A DNA stretch of 64,000 nt. Source: Saccharothrix sp. ALI-22-I (GTDB taxonomy: Bacteria; Actinomycetota; Actinomycetes; Mycobacteriales; Pseudonocardiaceae). The DNA lies in the NCBI RefSeq assembly GCF_001984175.1, contig NZ_MTQP01000068.1, forward strand, positions 62,001-126,000. Reading direction: 5' to 3'. Below the pieces are notes generated by a model, which was not told where the DNA came from, did no database searches, and saw only the letters and a list, made by a program, of their open reading frames with translations. Both the position numbers and the translations under genes were made by a program. Positions within the stretch are counted from its first letter, which is position 1. Every line of letters begins with the position of its first letter. Positions 9,092-17,003 of this stretch are shown here, one piece after another.

Positions 9092-9204
9092 TCTCCACGC
9101 GATCAGCGGTGGGACACGCCCCGAGCGCGGAACCCGGCTGACCTGCCGTAGAGCGGGAAACCCGTGGACGGAACCGTAGCAGAGCGCATATGCGCGGTCA
9201 CAGG

Positions 9205-9258
9205 CGGCCCACCCTTAACAACCGGCCCATGCTTAACAAGCGGCCCACCCTTAACAAC
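9205..9258. repeat. Three tandem 18-bp repeats
   Basis: Three head-to-tail 18-bp units at 9205-9222, 9223-9240 and 9241-9258. The first and third are identical (CGGCCCACCCTTAACAAC) and the middle differs at three positions. The period is a multiple of three, so any frame gives a hexapeptide repeat, but no convincing gene covers it. It lies in the 337-bp gap 9035-9371, just upstream of the regulator remnant; binding sites for a regulator are one possibility. Confidence 0.85.
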
Positions 9259-9371
9259 GTGAAGCGGTGGTGCACCATCGTCCAAGTGGCGCTCGGACGG
9301 GAAGCGATCATGCGGACGTACCGGGATGGTGCCCGAGTCCTGTCCGGCCTGCGCCTGTCCCGGTTCGGCTA

Positions 9372-10142
9372 GTGCCCGCCGGCATCCGAGCGGTCACCCA
9401 ACTACTGATCGCCCTCGACGCGGACCCGAACGCACACAACGTCGGCGACCTGGCCGTTCAAGCAGTCCGCCAAGCACCACCGCCCACCCCCGACACCGCC
9501 GACGCCCTGGCCGAACTGTCCGAAGTAGCGGGCTGGATCCTCTTCGAGGAGGAACGCCAACCCGAAGCCCACCACCACAACCTCACCGCACTAGCCCTGG
9601 CCCGCACGGCAGGCAACCGCGACCTGGAAACCCTCACCCTGCTCACCATGTCGATGCAACGCGCCCACGTCGGCAGACTCACCGAAGCCCTCCACCTGGC
9701 CGACCACGGCGAATCCACCACCACCTCGCCCCGCGTCCGAGCCATGTTCGCCCTCCGCCGGGCCCGCGCCTACTCCCGAATGCGCCTGACCTCACCGGCC
9801 CTACGCGCCCTGGACCAATCCCGCGCAGCACTGGAAGACGACCCATCGGCCCCACCGTGGGCATGGTGGATCGACGAGAGCGAACTGCTGGCCCACCACG
9901 GCGCAGTCCTGGCCAACCTGGGCCGCCTACCCGAAGCCCTCCCCCTGCTCCCCGACAACCCCGGCCCCCGCTTCCGGGAAGTCGTAAGAGCCATGCGCTT
10001 CCGCACCCTCGTCGCACTGGGCGAATGGACCGCCCCACAACCAACCTTCACCAGCCCGAGAGCCCGACGAACCGCTCAACTCTCGTCACGTCATCAACCC
10101 GCCCCCGACGGACCCGCCACCGGCCGACGAGGCTCGATTTGA
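9372..10142 (+). pseudogene. TPR-like C-terminal part of a transcription regulator, probably a remnant
   Basis: Up to 256 residues can be read from a GTG at 9372 without a ribosome site. The helical body (LLIALDADPNAHNVGDLAVQAV, then repeated Ala/Leu-rich helix pairs) resembles the TPR-like region of actinomycete XRE-type regulators that normally have an N-terminal zinc ribbon and HTH. Just upstream, fragments of such a ribbon appear in two different frames (SCPAC at about 9343-9357, LSRF at about 9355-9366), as if a frameshift and a deletion had removed the DNA-binding half. The last 40 codons are Pro/Arg-rich and run into an inverted repeat. I read this as a decaying gene; a short functional TPR protein cannot be excluded. 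Confidence 0.5.
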
Positions 10143-10195
10143 CATGGGTTCGGGTGCCATAGGCTGGCCGTAAGGGCCCCATGTCAAATCGAGCC
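10131..10195. terminator. Long inverted repeat between convergent genes
   Basis: A perfect 18-bp inverted repeat (10131-10148, GGCTCGATTTGACATGGG, with 10178-10195) with a 29-nt loop, between the regulator remnant and apbE. It is AT-richer than typical terminators and has no T-run, so it could also be the trace of a small mobile or repeat element. Confidence 0.6.
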
Positions 10196-10222
10196 GGACC
10201 AACCCAAGAGCTACAGCCTTCA

Positions 10223-10240
10223 GCGCAAACCGGCGTCAAC
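10223..10240 (-). repeat. Dispersed repeat C, copy 2
   Basis: Inverted copy of the 18-bp sequence at 4623-4640. Here it is non-coding, between the long inverted repeat and the end of apbE. Confidence 0.6.
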
Positions 10241-10247
10241 GCCCGAA

Positions 10248-10979
10248 TCAGCCCGCGACCGGTGCGCCGGCAACCGGCAGCCCGGCGGTCCGGTGCACTC
10301 CATGTTCTGCGTCCACCGCGAACACCTCGCAGCCCTCCTGGGTGGCGGCCCACTCGATGCCCTCGACACCCATCGCGAAAGCCGCCGTGGCGGTGGCGTC
10401 GGCGACGGTCAGGGTCGGCGCGACGACGGTCAGGCTCAGCAGGTCGGTGACCGGCAGCCCGGTGCGGCCGTCGAGGATGTGATCGCCCCGCTCGTACCGG
10501 GCGGAAGTCGCCACGGCTTGGGACGTCACCTCCAAGACCGTGCAGAACCGGTCCGCTTCCACCGGGTGGCGCACGCCCACCCGCCACGGCCCACCCGCCG
10601 TGACCACGTCACCACCCGCGTTGATCACGAACCGAGTGACACCGGCGGCCGTCAACAAATCGGCCGCACGTTGCACCGCCCAGCCCTTGACCACGGCGCA
10701 CGGGTCGAGGCCCCGCCCCGGAATGCGGGCGCTGAACGCACCACCGGTGGCCCGCTCGTAGTACGAGCACAGGTCCAGCACATAGGCCAGATCCGGGCTG
10801 AGCCCGTTCGGGGCGGGCTCAGCCCGGTCCAGTCGGGACACCTCGCTGTCGGACCGGAACGGGCTGAACCGGGCGTCTGCCTCGCGCAGCCACTCGAAGG
10901 CCCGGTCCACCGCAGCGGGGTCCCCGTCTCTCAGGTCGACCGAGATCGGGAAGCCCATGACGTGCTCGACCCGGCGCAC
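10248..10979 (-). CDS. apbE: FAD:protein FMN transferase (ApbE)
   Basis: A 243-residue ApbE-family flavin transferase, which moves FMN from FAD onto a Ser or Thr of target proteins using Mg2+. Visible marks are the early MGFPISVDLR strand, GRGLDPCAVVKGWAVQRA (the GxDLGGxxKG-like region), VINAGGDVVTAGG near residue 145, and the late VADATATAAFAMG near residue 200. There is no lipoprotein signal, so it may act inside the cell or on proteins before export; it is shorter than the usual 300-350 residues. Its start abuts the stop of the FMN-binding protein directly upstream, which is the expected substrate. Confidence 0.9.
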   Translation of the reverse strand: MRRVEHVMGFPISVDLRDGDPAAVDRAFEWLREADARFSPFRSDSEVSRLDRAEPAPNGLSPDLAYVLDLCSYYERATGGAFSARIPGRGLDPCAVVKGWAVQRAADLLTAAGVTRFVINAGGDVVTAGGPWRVGVRHPVEADRFCTVLEVTSQAVATSARYERGDHILDGRTGLPVTDLLSLTVVAPTLTVADATATAAFAMGVEGIEWAATQEGCEVFAVDAEHGVHRTAGLPVAGAPVAG

Positions 10980-11422
10980 TAGTCGCCCTTCGCGTCGATC
11001 GCGGCCTGGAGCGACTGGACGTACGCCCCGCTGGTCGTGGTCGCGCCGGACACCGTGTCCACGTCGGCGCTCTGCGCGTCCAGCGTCTCCTGCACCAGCA
11101 CCGGCACGGCCTTCTTGGTCGGCGCGCTGTTGGGCTGCTTGACCATGGTCACCTTGGTGATCACGTCACCCTCGAACGTCAACTGCACCTGCACGTCGCC
11201 GTAGCTGGTGCGGACCAGGGAACCGGTCACGGTCTTGACAGCGGCAGCGGGCGCCTCGGTCGCGCCCGGCGCTTGCGACGTCGCGGGAGCTTCGGACGTC
11301 CCGGGAGCCTCGGTAGCCGCCGGGGCTTCCGCAGCGGCCACCGTCTCCGGCTCGGCCTCGAACCGCCACAGCGGCACCACCCCGGCGATGGTCAACAACA
11401 GGATCGGAACAGCTCGCTTCAC
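10979..11422 (-). CDS. Membrane-anchored FMN-binding domain protein, predicted flavinylated
   Basis: 147 residues: a basic start and hydrophobic segment (VKRAVPILLLTIAGVVPLW), an Ala/Pro/Glu/Thr-rich linker (about residues 25-60), and an FMN-bind domain. The segment VSGATTTSGAY near the C-terminus matches the [ST]GA[ST] site where ApbE attaches FMN through a phosphoester. It would carry electrons on the outer face of the membrane. The second of two adjacent GTG codons (11422) is chosen because GGGGGA then lies 4 nt upstream. It is flanked by the membrane reductase and by apbE in one operon, so enzyme, carrier and flavin transferase are encoded together. Confidence 0.88.
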   Translation of the reverse strand: MKRAVPILLLTIAGVVPLWRFEAEPETVAAAEAPAATEAPGTSEAPATSQAPGATEAPAAAVKTVTGSLVRTSYGDVQVQLTFEGDVITKVTMVKQPNSAPTKKAVPVLVQETLDAQSADVDTVSGATTTSGAYVQSLQAAIDAKGD

Positions 11423-11432
11423 CACGTCCCCC

Positions 11433-12779
11433 TCAACCGGCCAGGCTGAAACGCTCGGCGTGCACCTGGTGCTTCGGCACACCCAGGTCCCGCATGGTCT
11501 TCAACACCGCGTTCGTCATCCCGGGCGGCCCGCACACGTACACGTCCCGGTCCCGCACGTCCGGCACCGCGCGCCCGACAGCGTCCGGCCCCAACGGCGC
11601 CCGGTCCGACGGCCCGGTCACCACGTGCAGCACCGCGCCCCGCGCGTGCGCCAACCCACGCATCTCGTGCAGCAACACCGCGTCCTCCGGCCGCGTCACC
11701 CGGTAGATCACCACGACGTGCCCGCGCAGTTCCTCCAACAGCGCCCGCACCGGCGTGACCCCGACCCCACCGGCCACCAGCAACGTGTTCGGTCGCGTCT
11801 GGTGCAGAGTCGTGAACGCCCCGTACGGGCCCTCGGCGAACACCCGCGTCCCGACCTTCACCGACCGCAGCGCCGCGCTACCCGGCCCCAACGCCTTGGC
11901 GGTCAACCGCAGCGACCGGCCGTCCGGGGCCGCCGACAGCGAGAACGGGTTCGCCTGCCACCACCGGTCCTTGGTCAGGAACCGCCACAGGAAGAACTGC
12001 CCCGCCCGCGCGGGCAGCTTGTCCAGGTGCTTCCCGGTGATGTGGATCGACACCACGTTCCCCGACTCCGGCACGACCGCCGCGACCCGCAGCTGGTGCC
12101 GGAGGTTGCGCCACAACGGCAACCCGAGCCGCCCGACGAACACCGCGCCGAGCGCGAAACCCCACACGCCCCACCAGTAGGCCGTCGCGAACGACGACGC
12201 GGTGAACGTCGGCCCGACCGCCACCTGGTGCGAGAACGCCAGCACCACCGCCACGTACGTGTAGAGGTGGACGAAGTGCCACGTCTCGTAGGCCATCCGC
12301 CGCCGGGCGAACCGCGCCGACACCGCGCCGACCACGATGATCAGCGCCAGCGCCACGATCGCCCGCAGGATGCCGTCGATGGTCGTCGCCATCGTCACCA
12401 GCTCGTCCACCGGCGGCAGTTCCGTCACCTGCGCGTACCCGAGCGTGATGAACACGGCGTGGGTGAGCAGCGTCCACAGCAGCGAGAAGCCGACCCAGCG
12501 GTGCCAGGACGTCAGCCGGTCCATGCCGAGCCGCCGGTCCAGCCACGGCAGCCGGGCCACCAGGAGCAGCTGGAACGCCATCAGCAGCGCCCCGTACAGC
12601 CCGGCGAGCCTGCCGATCAGGATCAACGCGTTGACGGAGAGACCGGCCTGGAAGAACAGCACGGTGACCAGCAAGACGTTCGCGGCCAACGCGGCGAACA
12701 GGCCGGCGCGGGCCGCCGCTTTGGGACGCACTGACGGCCGGCGCTCGACCGGCGCCGAAACCTGGATGGTTGTTGTCAC
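11433..12779 (-). CDS. Ferric-reductase-like membrane flavocytochrome/ferredoxin reductase
   Basis: 448 residues. The N-terminal half has about six membrane spans of the ferric-reductase fold, with histidines suited to haem (HRW near residue 100, HAVF near 115, HFVHLY near 170, FSHQ near 180). The C-terminal half is a ferredoxin-NADP reductase module: FSLSAAP for FAD, VAGGVGVTPVRALL for NAD(P)H, and CGPPGM near the end. It would pass electrons from NAD(P)H across the membrane, probably to the FMN-binding protein encoded next. The GTG at 12779 has GAGGAGGAG 8 nt upstream; that ribosome site overlaps one arm of a perfect palindrome, so translation or transcription may be controlled there. Confidence 0.9.
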   Translation of the reverse strand: MTTTIQVSAPVERRPSVRPKAAARAGLFAALAANVLLVTVLFFQAGLSVNALILIGRLAGLYGALLMAFQLLLVARLPWLDRRLGMDRLTSWHRWVGFSLLWTLLTHAVFITLGYAQVTELPPVDELVTMATTIDGILRAIVALALIIVVGAVSARFARRRMAYETWHFVHLYTYVAVVLAFSHQVAVGPTFTASSFATAYWWGVWGFALGAVFVGRLGLPLWRNLRHQLRVAAVVPESGNVVSIHITGKHLDKLPARAGQFFLWRFLTKDRWWQANPFSLSAAPDGRSLRLTAKALGPGSAALRSVKVGTRVFAEGPYGAFTTLHQTRPNTLLVAGGVGVTPVRALLEELRGHVVVIYRVTRPEDAVLLHEMRGLAHARGAVLHVVTGPSDRAPLGPDAVGRAVPDVRDRDVYVCGPPGMTNAVLKTMRDLGVPKHQVHAERFSLAG

Positions 12780-12792
12780 GGGTGGCACTCCT

Positions 12793-12816
12793 CCTCGATG
12801 TGGGCCCACATCGAGG
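12793..12816. promoter_or_regulatory. Perfect 24-bp palindrome in front of the flavin electron-transfer operon
   Basis: Arm CCTCGATGTGGG (12793-12804) is followed with no spacer by its exact complement (12805-12816). It lies 14 bp before the reductase start and overlaps the reductase ribosome site, in the region shared with the divergent response regulator. It is either a dimeric operator or a hairpin in the reductase leader. Confidence 0.8.
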
Positions 12817-12948
12817 TGGGTGTCCGTCGTCGAGCCTGGTGGGTGGACCTGTGCGCGGCCTGTCACGAACCTGTCGAGTCGCTGTTGATGCGTCCGGGGG
12901 CGGTGGATCGCCTCGCCCGCCGGATGGCCGGTAGCGCACCATGGACAC

Positions 12949-13647
12949 GTGGACAAGGGCACTTCGGTTCGACTGCTCGTGGTGGACGACGAACCGCACA
13001 TCGCGGACCTGGTGGCGACCGTTGCCCGGTACGAGGGCTGGCAGGCCGTCACCGCGGGCAGCGGTGAGGCGGCGCTGCGAGCCGCCTCCGACTTCCACCC
13101 GGACATCGTGGTGCTCGACCTGATGCTGCCCGACCTGGACGGCTTCACCGTGCTGGACCGGCTGCGGTCGGCGGGCGCGATGGTGCCGGTGGTGTTCCTC
13201 ACCGCCCGCGACGGCACCGCCGACCGGGTCGCGGGCCTCACCCGCGGCGGTGACGACTACCTGGTCAAGCCGTTCTCGGTGGAGGAGCTGATGGCCCGGC
13301 TGCGGGCCGTGCTGCGGCGGTCGACCGGTCCGACGTGGAAGCGGTCGGTGCTCAAGGTGCACGATCTGGCGATGGACGAGGACACCCGCGAGGTGCGGCG
13401 GGGCAGTCGGCTGGTCACGCTCACGCCGACCGAGTACGAGCTGCTGCGCTACCTGATGCGCCGCTCGCCCGCGGTGTTGACGAAGGCGCAGATCCTCGAC
13501 CACGTGTGGGAGTACGACTTCGGCGGCCGGTCCAACGTGGTCGAACTGGTCGTCTCGCACCTGCGGCGCAAGCTCGACGACGGCGCCGAGCCGTTGATCC
13601 ACACCGTCCGCGGCGTGGGCTACGTGCTGCGGCGAGCCGCGGAGTGA
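12949..13647 (+). CDS. OmpR-family response regulator
   Basis: A 232-residue two-component regulator. The receiver domain (about 7-120) has acidic pocket residues Asp13-Asp14, phospho-acceptor Asp57 in VVLDLMLPD, Thr in FLTA near residue 85 and Lys in YLVKPF near 107. The winged-helix output domain (about 135-230) ends with RGVGYVL. The GTG start has only a weak ribosome site. It shares GTGA with the kinase gene downstream. The divergent ferric-reductase operon and the palindrome between them are plausible targets; that link is inference from position. Confidence 0.94.
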   Translation: MDKGTSVRLLVVDDEPHIADLVATVARYEGWQAVTAGSGEAALRAASDFHPDIVVLDLMLPDLDGFTVLDRLRSAGAMVPVVFLTARDGTADRVAGLTRGGDDYLVKPFSVEELMARLRAVLRRSTGPTWKRSVLKVHDLAMDEDTREVRRGSRLVTLTPTEYELLRYLMRRSPAVLTKAQILDHVWEYDFGGRSNVVELVVSHLRRKLDDGAEPLIHTVRGVGYVLRRAAE

Positions 13648-15041
13648 GATTCCGGAAGCTGAGCCTGGGCACCCGCCTGGCCCTGGGGCTGGGCGCGCTC
13701 GCGTTGGCGGTGTTCGCGGTCGTCGGCACGGTGATGGCGCAGAGCATGGAGGAGTACCTGGCCCGCCGGCTGGACGCGCAGATGGAGACCACCCAGGTCT
13801 CAGTGAAGAAGAACTACGCCGGCACCGGCACGATCAAGGGCGCCGCCTACGGCTGGTACTCGGTCATCTACGAGATCCGCGACGGGCAGGCGCAGCCCAA
13901 GAACCCCGACGACCTGCCGGAGGACGCCGACGATTTCGCCGCGGTGGCGTTGCAGGTCAACGGGTACGACCCGGTGTACCAGACCGAGTACCTGAAGGGC
14001 GACGGCACGTACCGGCTGCGCGGGTGCGGTGTGTCCGACGGGGTCGTGCTGGTCACCGCGGCGCCGATGAACGACATCTCCACCACCGTGCGGCAGCTGG
14101 TGCTGGTGGAGGTGGCCACGTTCCTGCTCGCGTTGATCGCGTTCGTGGCGATCGGGCGGGCGGTGCTGCGGCGCGGGCTGCAGCCGTTGAGCGACATGGC
14201 CCGGACCGCGCACGACATCACGTCGCACGACCTGACCGACTCGGCCCGGCTGCCGGTGCGCGCCGAAGGCGGCAACGGCGGCGTGGAGGTCGAGGAGCTG
14301 CGCACCGCGTTCAACACGATGCTGGACCACATCGACACGTCGCTCGCCGCCCGTACCGCCGCCGAGCTGAGGTTGCGGCGGTTCATCGCGGACGCCTCGC
14401 ACGAGCTGCGCACCCCGTTGACCTCGATCCGGGGTTACGCGGACCTGTTCCGGTACGCGGCGGCGAACGCGCCGGCGGAACGCGAGGCGCACCTGGAGAA
14501 GCTGCGGTCGGAGGCGTCGCGGATGAGCGTGCTGCTGGACGACCTGCTGCTGCTCGCCCGGCTCGACTCCGCCGAGGTGGAGGCGCCGCTGCGGGTGACC
14601 GAGGGCGATCTGGCGGCGTTGGCACGGGAGGCGGCGGACGCGTTCCGCGTGGCCCGCCCGTCGCACCCGCTGACCGTGACCGTGCCGGACGAGCCGGTTT
14701 TGCTGGCGTTCGACCCGTTGCGGCTGCGGCAGGTCATGGACAACCTGCTCACCAACGCCGCCGTGCACACGCCGGCCGGCACGTCGGTGTCGCTGTCGGT
14801 CTCGGCGGACGCGCAGTCGGCCGTGCTGCGGGTCGGCGACGCCGGTCCCGGCATCCCGGAGGCCGACCAGGCCCGCATCTTCGACCGCTTCTACCGGGTG
14901 GACGGCTCCCGCACCCGTGATCGCGGTGGCAGCGGGCTCGGGTTGGCGGTGGTGCACTCGCTGGTCGTCGCGCACGGCGGCACGGTGGAGCTGACCAGCC
15001 GACCGGGCTCGACCGTCTTCACGGTGCAGCTCCCCCGCTAG
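13644..15041 (+). CDS. Sensor histidine kinase
   Basis: A 465-residue membrane kinase, partner of the upstream OmpR-type regulator through a GTGA overlap. Domains in order: TM1 about residues 10-30, an extracytoplasmic sensor region of about 120 residues, TM2 about 150-175, HAMP to about 230, the H-box SHELRTPLTSIRGY with His253 as phosphorylation site, an N-box DNLLTNA near residue 365, and ATP-lid motifs GDAGPGIP and GSGLGLAVV. The sensor region has no recognised domain, so the signal is unknown. A hairpin at 15061 ends the operon. Confidence 0.94.
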   Translation: MRFRKLSLGTRLALGLGALALAVFAVVGTVMAQSMEEYLARRLDAQMETTQVSVKKNYAGTGTIKGAAYGWYSVIYEIRDGQAQPKNPDDLPEDADDFAAVALQVNGYDPVYQTEYLKGDGTYRLRGCGVSDGVVLVTAAPMNDISTTVRQLVLVEVATFLLALIAFVAIGRAVLRRGLQPLSDMARTAHDITSHDLTDSARLPVRAEGGNGGVEVEELRTAFNTMLDHIDTSLAARTAAELRLRRFIADASHELRTPLTSIRGYADLFRYAAANAPAEREAHLEKLRSEASRMSVLLDDLLLLARLDSAEVEAPLRVTEGDLAALAREAADAFRVARPSHPLTVTVPDEPVLLAFDPLRLRQVMDNLLTNAAVHTPAGTSVSLSVSADAQSAVLRVGDAGPGIPEADQARIFDRFYRVDGSRTRDRGGSGLGLAVVHSLVVAHGGTVELTSRPGSTVFTVQLPR

Positions 15042-15060
15042 CCGCACTACCCCCGCGAGC

Positions 15061-15087
15061 CCCCGGTGGAAGGCCGTCCACCCGGGG
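15061..15087 (+). terminator. Terminator of the two-component operon
   Basis: Stem CCCCGGTGGA (15061-15070) with TCCACCCGGGG (15077-15087), one bulged base and a 6-nt loop, 20 bp after the kinase stop. No T-run. Confidence 0.6.
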
Positions 15088-15206
15088 CATCCGCCTAGGC
15101 CATCCGCCCACCCCGGCACGGTCATGAGCCGTTCGCCGCACGTGATCCGGTGTGAAGTTGGGCTGCTCGGACCGTACTCGGGCCCGGACGTCCGCATCCG
15201 CCTGAT

Positions 15207-15251
15207 GTGCCCGGGACATCCCCCGTCCCGGGCACCCGGACCCTGGTCCGG
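15207..15251 (+). promoter_or_regulatory. Two adjacent hairpins in the leader of the VWA gene
   Basis: An 11-bp perfect stem GTGCCCGGGAC (15207-15217 with 15225-15235) is followed immediately by a 7-bp stem CCGGACC (15236-15242 with 15245-15251). They end 27 bp before the VWA start and 15 bp before its ribosome site. They could be an mRNA-stabilising leader, an attenuator, or a terminator protecting the gene from read-through. Confidence 0.5.
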
Positions 15252-15277
15252 CAGCACGAGCGGAAAGAGATCCACTG

Positions 15278-16897
15278 ATGCATCCCTTTCTCAGACGCGG
15301 CGCGCTGTTAGCCGTCGCGGCACTGGCCGCGTCCGCCGTCCAACTCGTCCCCGCCGTCTCGGCGGCACCCGCACCCGCCCCCGCACCGGCCGCCGAAACC
15401 CGTTGCGGCCCGCTCGACGTCGCGTTCGTCCTGGACGACACCGGCAGCATGGGCGGCACGATCAACAACCTGAAGGCCGGCGTCAACTCGATCGTCAACG
15501 ACGTGGTCACCGCGTCCGGCGGCGACTACCAGTTGGCCCTGGTGACGTTCAAGGACAACATCACCATCCACAACAACCTCGCCCCCGGCAACGCGGGCCC
15601 GGTGACGAACTACATCACCAACACCCTGGCCGCCAGTGGTGGCAGCAACGAGCCCGAGGCGTCCGACGAGGCGCTGAACACCGTGATCAACAACCTGCCC
15701 GCCGCCGGCCGTCCGCAGAACGTGAACTTCAACGGCGTGTGGCGGTCCAACGCGACGAAGTTCGTCGTCCTGGTGACCGACGCCAGGCCGGGCGGGTTCG
15801 ACGACGTCCACGCCGCCGTCGACGTGGCGAACGCCTCCGCCCGCGCGAACAACGCGGTGACGGCCGGGATCAAGATCTCGGCGGTGTACGTGCCGACGTC
15901 CCCGACCTACAGCGCCACGATCACCCCGATCATGCAGAACTACGCCACCACGACCGGTGGGTCGTACGTGCAGGCGGCGTCCGACGGCACCGGCACGGCG
16001 ACCGCCATCCGGCAGTTCCTGGCCGACTGCAAGCAGACCGACGTGTTCATGCACGACCAGTCGTCGGACACCGGCGTCGAGCCCAACCCGAACGGCTCGA
16101 TCTGGCAGAGCCCGGACATCAAGGTGTGCCCCGGTGTCGCGGACTGCGCCGCCGGGTTCCAGCCGGTCGTCACCGCGACGAACTACGTCCACGTGCGACT
16201 GAACAACCCCGGCCCGTACGGCAGCGGGCCCGGTCTGGGGACGTTGAAGGTCTACTGGACGGCCGCCGGCGGCTCGGCCCAGTGGCCGGCCGACTGGAAC
16301 CCCATCGGCCAGCAGTCGCTGACGGTGCCGGCGGGCGTGACCGTGGTGAAGATCCCGTGGGTGAACGTGCCCGGTCCGGGGCACTTCTGCCTGCTGGCGC
16401 GGTGGGTCTCGGCGACCGACCCGATGACGTTCGCCGAGGGCCTCAACACGGCCCTGAACGCGAAGAACAACAACAACATCGCGTGGCGCAACGTCCAGAC
16501 CGTGCGGACGAAGCCGACCCTGCCCGCGACGTCGTGGTTCACCCTGGGCAACGCCACCGGCAAGCCGATCAAGTCGGACCTGGTGGTGACCGGAGTGAAG
16601 CCGCTGCCCGGCACCGTGGTGATCGACCTCGGGCCGCGCCTGTTCGAGCGCTGGCGGGCCACCGGTGGCGCCGGTGAGGGCGTGAAGCCGGTGGGCGGGA
16701 CGCGGGTGCAGGTGGACGCGCAGCGGGCCGTGCTGCACGGGCTGGTCATCGAGCCCGGTGAGCGGTTCACCACAGAACTGACGTTCACGCCCGGCGAGGG
16801 CACCGAGGGCGGCGAGTTCGTGACGAACGTGGTGCAGTTCGCGGACGGTGAGGACCTGGGCGGCGTGGCCTACCGGGTGATCGTGGAACGGGGCTAG
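15278..16897 (+). CDS. Secreted von Willebrand factor A domain protein
   Basis: A 539-residue exported protein. A signal peptide spans about residues 1-30 (basic start, Ala/Leu core, AVSA cleavage region), followed by an Ala/Pro linker. The VWA domain (about 45-250) carries the metal-ion-dependent adhesion site DDTGSMG at about 52-58; DxSxS is changed to DDTGS, common in bacterial members. The rest (about 250-539) looks like beta-sandwich modules, with paired cysteines and NNPGPYGSGPG. No sortase signal or membrane anchor is seen, so it is probably released. Function is unknown; adhesion or cell-surface protein assembly is typical of the fold. Confidence 0.85.
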   Translation: MHPFLRRGALLAVAALAASAVQLVPAVSAAPAPAPAPAAETRCGPLDVAFVLDDTGSMGGTINNLKAGVNSIVNDVVTASGGDYQLALVTFKDNITIHNNLAPGNAGPVTNYITNTLAASGGSNEPEASDEALNTVINNLPAAGRPQNVNFNGVWRSNATKFVVLVTDARPGGFDDVHAAVDVANASARANNAVTAGIKISAVYVPTSPTYSATITPIMQNYATTTGGSYVQAASDGTGTATAIRQFLADCKQTDVFMHDQSSDTGVEPNPNGSIWQSPDIKVCPGVADCAAGFQPVVTATNYVHVRLNNPGPYGSGPGLGTLKVYWTAAGGSAQWPADWNPIGQQSLTVPAGVTVVKIPWVNVPGPGHFCLLARWVSATDPMTFAEGLNTALNAKNNNNIAWRNVQTVRTKPTLPATSWFTLGNATGKPIKSDLVVTGVKPLPGTVVIDLGPRLFERWRATGGAGEGVKPVGGTRVQVDAQRAVLHGLVIEPGERFTTELTFTPGEGTEGGEFVTNVVQFADGEDLGGVAYRVIVERG

Positions 16898-16909
16898 TCC
16901 CCGGCCACC

Positions 16910-16943
16910 GGTCGCGGCCCGTGCCCCCTCACGGGCCGCGACC
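16910..16943. terminator. Bidirectional terminator between VWA and ECF sigma genes
   Basis: A perfect 14-bp stem (GGTCGCGGCCCGTG, 16910-16923, with 16930-16943) and a 6-nt loop between convergent genes, 12 bp after the VWA stop. Confidence 0.8.
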
Positions 16944-17003
16944 ACCTCCCCGGCGAACCTCCCCCACGCGACCAGGCGGAACGGGCTGACACACGCGGCC
17001 GTT

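Noticed and set aside
9190..9372. A 60-codon plus-strand gene containing the hexapeptide repeat
   Set aside because: It has no ribosome site, its C-terminal part overlaps the regulator remnant, and the repeat is explained by the tandem 18-bp DNA units.
10131..10195. Terminal inverted repeats of an insertion sequence
   Set aside because: The arms are only 29 bp apart and enclose no coding sequence; a hairpin between convergent genes is simpler.
13800..15275. A 491-codon minus-strand frame opposite the sensor kinase
   Set aside because: No domain features; fully explained as the shadow of the kinase gene.
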